Of a DNA stretch of 48,188 nucleotides, positions 44,347 through 48,188 are shown in pieces. The notes under the pieces are model-generated. The model was not told the DNA's origin, ran no database searches, and worked only from the letters and a program-made list of their open reading frames with translations. The stretch is from an uncultured Muribaculaceae bacterium (GTDB lineage: Bacteria; Bacteroidota; Bacteroidia; Bacteroidales; Muribaculaceae): NCBI GenBank assembly GCA_948788915.1, contig CAQFOZ010000012.1, positions 3,344-51,531 on the forward strand, written 5' to 3'. Numbering within the stretch: the first letter of the stretch is position 1; each line of letters begins with the position of its first letter. A program made the position numbers and the translations under genes.

Positions 44347-45024
44347 TTATTTTTTCAGAATCTCCACAATTTTAAAATCTTCCGGATTTGTAACTTTTAT
44401 ATTACGCGAATCCCCTTCATATAAAGCAACTTTCACCCCGTATGCTTCTACAACGGATGCATCGTCCGTCATATTTTCTAAAAATGGCTGAGCATATGCA
44501 TTCTTGAGCAAATGGCTTTCAAAGACCTGAGGTGTCTGCACTCTTACGTATTCTTTCCTGGCAACCGTCTCGCTACCGTGTGCGGTAAGCCTGCGAATTG
44601 AATCCGTTTCCGGTATTACCGGCACTGCTGCCATATTTTTTCTGGCGGCATCCCAACCTCTGGAAATAATACCTGCAGAAACAAGTGGACGCGCAGCGTC
44701 ATGCACTGCAACAAATGAATCTTCCGATGCATCTACTGAATTCAACCCGTTTATAACAGACTCTATACGGGATCTTCCTCCACAGACAATCTTAATATTT
44801 ATACGCTTTTCATCCTCCGGAAACTCGGAATACAGAATTTCCCAGTAGTCAAAATAACCGGGATGCATCACAATTATTATTTCCGTGGTAGGATCCTCCT
44901 CATGAAAAGCACGAACAGACCACCACAGCATTGGAAGCCCGTCTATTAATTGGAACTGTTTTGGAATAGCGCCGCCGGCGCGATTTCCATCCCCGCCGGC
45001 GACAATCACTGCATATTTTTTCAT
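44347..45024 (-). CDS. ispD: 2-C-methyl-D-erythritol 4-phosphate cytidylyltransferase
   Basis: Third enzyme of the MEP isoprenoid pathway: CTP plus methylerythritol 4-phosphate gives CDP-methylerythritol. 225 residues. The nucleotide loop is VAGGDGNRAGGAIPKQF, a slight variant of the usual AAGxGxRMG form, followed by VHDAARPLVS, TPQVF, MTDDASVVE and KVTNPEDF, all expected. Cytoplasmic. It lies between fabG (58 bp) and recG (1 bp). Confidence 0.92.
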   Translation of the reverse strand: MKKYAVIVAGGDGNRAGGAIPKQFQLIDGLPMLWWSVRAFHEEDPTTEIIIVMHPGYFDYWEILYSEFPEDEKRINIKIVCGGRSRIESVINGLNSVDASEDSFVAVHDAARPLVSAGIISRGWDAARKNMAAVPVIPETDSIRRLTAHGSETVARKEYVRVQTPQVFESHLLKNAYAQPFLENMTDDASVVEAYGVKVALYEGDSRNIKVTNPEDFKIVEILKK

Positions 45025-45082
45025 AAGTAGATTGCTACCTACTCAGGCTATTATTACAAGCATGTAGATTATGGCCTGATTA

Positions 45083-45829
45083 TTACATATTCATTCCGCC
45101 ATCTACCTGAATCACCTGACCTGTGACGTAGCCGGACATATCAGATGCAAGGAATGTTGCCACATTTGCAATATCCTCTACTTTACCTCCGCGACGCAAC
45201 GGAATTTTCTTGCACCATTCCTCACGAACCTCTGCTGGCAGAGCCTCTGTCATCGCAGTCTCAATAAAGCCGGGAGCAATTGCGTTGGCACGGATACCAC
45301 GTGAACCTACCTCCTGAGCAATACTCTTGGCCAATGCAATAAGACCGGCCTTGGATGCTGCATAGTTTGACTGACCTGCATTGCCATGAACTCCTACTAC
45401 AGAAGCCATATTGATTATAGAACCACTTTTCTGACGCATCATGATAGGAAGAACCGCGTGTATATAATTGAATGCGGATTTCAAATTGACTGCTATAACA
45501 GCATCCCACTGCTGTTCAGTCATACGAAGCATGAGTCCGTCTTTTGTAATACCGGCATTATTTACGAGAATATCTATTTTTCCAAAATCATTCTTAATTT
45601 CAGCTACGGTTGCTTCTGTTGCAGCAAAATCAGCGGCATTTGATGCATACCCTTTGCATTTCACACCATATGCAGCTATCTCCTCCTCTGTTTTCTTGCC
45701 GTTTTCATCGATTACCAAATCAGTGAAAGCAATATTACAACCTTCAGACGCATATTTTAATGCAATCTCCTTACCAATACCTCTGGCAGCACCGGTAACG
45801 ATAGCTGTCTTTCCTTCAAGTAATTTCAT
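45083..45829 (-). CDS. fabG: 3-oxoacyl-ACP reductase
   Basis: NADPH-dependent SDR reducing 3-ketoacyl-ACP in fatty-acid elongation, 248 residues. Cofactor motif TGAARGIG (12-19), NNAG, catalytic Ser in NMASVVG, YAASKAG, and the late PGFIETAMTEALP plus GYVTGQVIQVDGGMNM ending typical of FabG. It follows the FabH-like gene by 51 bp in the TetR-headed cluster, so it may act with that synthase rather than in bulk synthesis. Confidence 0.9.
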   Translation of the reverse strand: MKLLEGKTAIVTGAARGIGKEIALKYASEGCNIAFTDLVIDENGKKTEEEIAAYGVKCKGYASNAADFAATEATVAEIKNDFGKIDILVNNAGITKDGLMLRMTEQQWDAVIAVNLKSAFNYIHAVLPIMMRQKSGSIINMASVVGVHGNAGQSNYAASKAGLIALAKSIAQEVGSRGIRANAIAPGFIETAMTEALPAEVREEWCKKIPLRRGGKVEDIANVATFLASDMSGYVTGQVIQVDGGMNM

Positions 45830-45880
45830 AATATATCGAATTTATAATGTTATTTCTTTAACTAAATCATTAATGTTGCA

Positions 45881-46825
45881 TCAGACCTCGACAACAAAAC
45901 AGCCACATGAATACCCTCCACCAAATACCATCAGTGCAACCTTTTCTCCTTTGTGAATTTTATCCAGATTTTCTGCCAGCACAAGAGCGGCAGAAGCAGA
46001 TCCGGTGTTGCCGTATTCCTCTATGTTATTCAAAAAACTGTCCATGCCGAGACCCAACTGATGAGCCACTTGCGCCACTATCCGCTTATTAGCTTGATGT
46101 GTAATAAGTTTACTGATATCGTTCAGGCCAATCCCCAGATGCCCTAAAGACTTATTCAGGGAATATACCATGTTTTTACATGCATGTATAAAGACATCTC
46201 TTCCGTCAGGCATACTTATACCCTCTTCCTTGGGTCGTAGCGTAACGCCTTCAGGTCCCTTGCCGATATGTCCGAGACCTTCTGTAAAGACATCAAGAAT
46301 TTTCATGTCTGAATCTGCGACTTTATCTTTGGATATAAAATAAGCTACAGCCGCATCTCCCCACAGATGACCGGCTTTTGTGTCTGTATCATCCGAATAA
46401 TATGAGTTATGTTCACTACAGATCAACAATGCCTTGGTGGCCTTTCCCATGGCAAAATATCCCTCAACAACCTCAAGCCCGTTTATAAAGGACGAACAAG
46501 CAGATGAGACATAGACTGCTTTTGCTCCCGCAATGCCATATTCCCTCTGCACTTTGTGAGCCAATGTCGCCACCGAATCATATGTACAATAATGTGCGGC
46601 AACTATAAGATCTACATTTTTTATATCGTAAGAAAGTTTCGGAATTGCATTTTCAACAGCACATACTCCCATTGTATCTACAGTCTCATTCTCCCCGGCT
46701 CTCGAGCGGGTGCGAATACCTGTGCGCTGCTCTATCCATTCGGGGGTTACGCCCATCCTTGGAGTAAAATACTCATTGGGAACCCTCCCCGTCGGAACAT
46801 AATATCCTGTAGCGTTTATATACAT
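45881..46825 (-). CDS. FabH-like 3-oxoacyl-ACP synthase III
   Basis: Ketosynthase of 314 residues with a thiolase fold that would condense an acyl-CoA or acyl-ACP with malonyl-ACP. The catalytic triad is present: Cys110 in SSACSSF, His in ITHQANKRI and Asn in EYGNTGSAS. The Gly-rich end FGGGYSCGC is typical. Its pairing with fabG directly under a TetR-family regulator suggests a dedicated or regulated branch rather than the main fabH. The starter specificity is not readable. Confidence 0.88.
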   Translation of the reverse strand: MYINATGYYVPTGRVPNEYFTPRMGVTPEWIEQRTGIRTRSRAGENETVDTMGVCAVENAIPKLSYDIKNVDLIVAAHYCTYDSVATLAHKVQREYGIAGAKAVYVSSACSSFINGLEVVEGYFAMGKATKALLICSEHNSYYSDDTDTKAGHLWGDAAVAYFISKDKVADSDMKILDVFTEGLGHIGKGPEGVTLRPKEEGISMPDGRDVFIHACKNMVYSLNKSLGHLGIGLNDISKLITHQANKRIVAQVAHQLGLGMDSFLNNIEEYGNTGSASAALVLAENLDKIHKGEKVALMVFGGGYSCGCFVVEV

Positions 46826-46860
46826 GGTTATATTTTTGAATTAGTTGATTTGATTTAACT

Positions 46861-47442
46861 TTATTTCTTTATCCCGTTTAATATAAGATTTGAAATCACC
46901 CTACTGATCCGTGACTTGTCTATACCATATGTGGCAAGACTGTCACGTATGTATGGCACATCAAGCCCATGAATAGCATTCGTGATTATCACAGCTGTTT
47001 CGCGTGGTTTCTCAACACGAAATTCCCCCGTTTCATTACCTTCCTGAATAATCTCTGCAAGCAGAACAGCTTCCTTCCTGGAAATGAGAGCTCTGGCCCT
47101 GTCAACCTTACGTACATCCCGAAAGAAGCCTGCACGCAATGATCCGTTTCGTGACACAATTTCTCGCATTGTCTTGAGCCTGCAACTTATATATTCTGAT
47201 ATTTTTTCTGTCGGAGACAATGATGAATAAACAATGCTTCTCAACTGCATCATCAGATCATCGGACTCGCTATTAATTACAGCATTGAAAATGTCACGCT
47301 TACTCTTAAAATATGTATAGATCGTGCGACGTCCTTTTTCAGAGGCTGAAGCGATATCATTCATAGTGGTATTCTCAACTCCTTTGCGTGCAAAGAGTTG
47401 ACGTGCCACCTCTATGAATCTTTCTCTCGTTTTCTTAACCAT
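46861..47442 (-). CDS. TetR/AcrR-family transcriptional regulator
   Basis: Repressor-type protein of 193 residues. ATG 47442 (MVKKTRERFIEVARQLF) is chosen over 47472 because the predicted transcription start is at about 47473. The N-terminal helix-turn-helix is at about 24-43 (TTMNDIASASEKGRRTIYTYF), followed by an all-helical ligand domain. It heads the cluster with the FabH-like synthase 35 bp downstream, so a fatty-acyl signal is plausible, as with FabR/FadR-like members. An inverted repeat at 47461-47477, at the predicted transcription start, could be its own operator. Confidence 0.88.
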   Translation of the reverse strand: MVKKTRERFIEVARQLFARKGVENTTMNDIASASEKGRRTIYTYFKSKRDIFNAVINSESDDLMMQLRSIVYSSLSPTEKISEYISCRLKTMREIVSRNGSLRAGFFRDVRKVDRARALISRKEAVLLAEIIQEGNETGEFRVEKPRETAVIITNAIHGLDVPYIRDSLATYGIDKSRISRVISNLILNGIKK

Positions 47443-47460
47443 ATCGGATTTAACAATGCA

Positions 47461-47511
47461 CACAAAGAGCATTTGTGAGCAAATTTAATAAAATTTCCCC
47501 ATTTTCACAAT
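47461..47511 (-). promoter_or_regulatory. Promoter and candidate operator of the TetR-fab cluster
   Basis: On the minus strand, ATTG (47511-47508, one base off TTTG), 20 nt and TAAATTTG (47487-47480). Immediately downstream lies the inverted repeat CACAAA-gagca-TTTGTG (47461-47477), well placed for autorepression. Confidence 0.5.
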
Positions 47512-47589
47512 TAAACTGCGATTGCACTCCAAGAAAAACCGCAAAGAAATTTACAAATAGAAATCTTTTAAGCAGGGATAATTTTTTCA

Positions 47590-47990
47590 AGTAAGGTCAT
47601 TTCTTCAAGCAAGGTAATTCTTCCAAATAAGGTAATCACTTCCCAATAAGGTAATCACTTCCCAATAAGGTAATACCTTCCAAAGAAGGTAATCACTTCC
47701 AAATAAGGCAATTCTTCCAAAGAAGGTAATTCTTCCAAAGAAGGCAATCACTTCCAAATAAGGTAATCACTTCCAAAGAAGGTAATTCTTCCAAATAAGG
47801 TAATCACTTCCAAATAAGGTAATCACTTCCAAATAAGGCAATCACTTCCAAATAAGGCAATCACTTCCAAAGAAGGTAATCACTTCCCAATAAGGTAATA
47901 CCTTCCAAAGAAGGTAATCACTTCCAAATAAGGCAATTCTTCCAAAGAAGACAATCACTTCCAAATAAGGTAATACCTTTCATGTAGGGA
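47590..47990. repeat. Tandem array of about 21 units of 18-19 bp
   Basis: Units of the type AAGGTAATCACTTCCAAAT alternate with 18-bp AAGGTAATTCTTCCAAAG and a palindromic AAGGTAATACCTT form. A block of four unit types (CACTTCCCAAT, ATACCTTCCAAAG, CACTTCCAAAT, AAGGCAATTCTTCC) occurs twice, near 47650-47720 and 47880-47950, showing segmental duplication. Mixed 18/19-bp periods and frames rule out coding. The stretch 47512-47589 shows nothing else. Confidence 0.9.
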
Positions 47991-48090
47991 TAATTAAGTT
48001 ATACTTGTTTGTTGAGTCTACAGGGCTTAGTCAACAGAATCTTTCACGAATCTTTCATTTAAATTTAATTAAATTTTATTACATTAAAAT

Positions 48091-48121
48091 TTTGCAGATT
48101 CGAAAATAAATAGTAATTTTG
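48091..48121 (+). promoter_or_regulatory. Promoter of the initiator tRNA gene
   Basis: TTTG (48091-48094), exactly 19 nt and TAATTTTG (48114-48121) match the Bacteroidetes consensus. The tRNA begins 16 nt after the -7 box. Confidence 0.8.
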
Positions 48122-48137
48122 CATTCGTAAATGACAC

Positions 48138-48188
<51 letters not shown>

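Noticed and set aside
47590..47990. CRISPR array or repeat-containing protein gene
   Set aside because: Units of 18-19 bp without spacers, and the changing period breaks every reading frame.

Overview
The window looks like a chromosome segment from a gut-type Bacteroidales, and Muribaculaceae is my tentative guess. The evidence is FimA/Mfa-type fimbrial lipoproteins, a SusC/SusD pair with an STN domain, a FecR-type anti-sigma factor, a BACON-domain lipoprotein, and several promoters of the Bacteroidetes form TTTG, about 19-22 nt, then TANNTTTG. No species call is possible from sequence reading alone.

Layout. 1-9967: a fimbrial operon (+) of major subunit, anchor, two further fimbrillin-like lipoproteins, a DUF3575 barrel and a DUF3868/OmpA-like protein. 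A long structured leader with a C9 tract precedes it. 10033-10578: a four-helix-bundle gene between 9-bp repeat arrays. 10719-19941: mostly housekeeping and metabolic genes: MFS transporter, FAD oxidoreductase, acyl-CoA ligase, thymidine kinase, an orphan membrane protein, endonuclease III, PheS and an SDR. 20036-22275 and 26232-26648: intergenic hairpin repeats around a glycerol-1-phosphate dehydrogenase (+) and a 1196-residue pyruvate:ferredoxin oxidoreductase (-).

26762-40555 is the most distinctive block. A 13-kb co-directional (-) run encodes a GDPD phosphodiesterase, a calcineurin-like phosphoesterase (with a C-terminal frameshift), a FecR anti-sigma factor, SusC, SusD, a BACON lipoprotein, a small secreted protein and a secreted phosphodiester glycosidase (NAGPA family). 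A lone ECF sigma factor faces it from the far end. I read this as an uptake locus for a phosphodiester-containing glycoconjugate: SusCD imports, three different phosphodiester-acting enzyme families process, and sigma/FecR/STN senses.

40847-47442 is a compact (-) cluster: TetR regulator, FabH-like synthase, FabG, IspD, RecG and a DbpA-like RNA helicase. An 18/19-bp tandem array follows, and the window ends inside an initiator tRNA gene with a clear promoter.

The non-coding DNA is unusually informative. One hairpin family keeps a TCCC loop while its stem sequence changes between copies with pairing preserved. A second dispersed repeat keeps three sequence blocks while the palindromes beside them differ. 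Both are intergenic.
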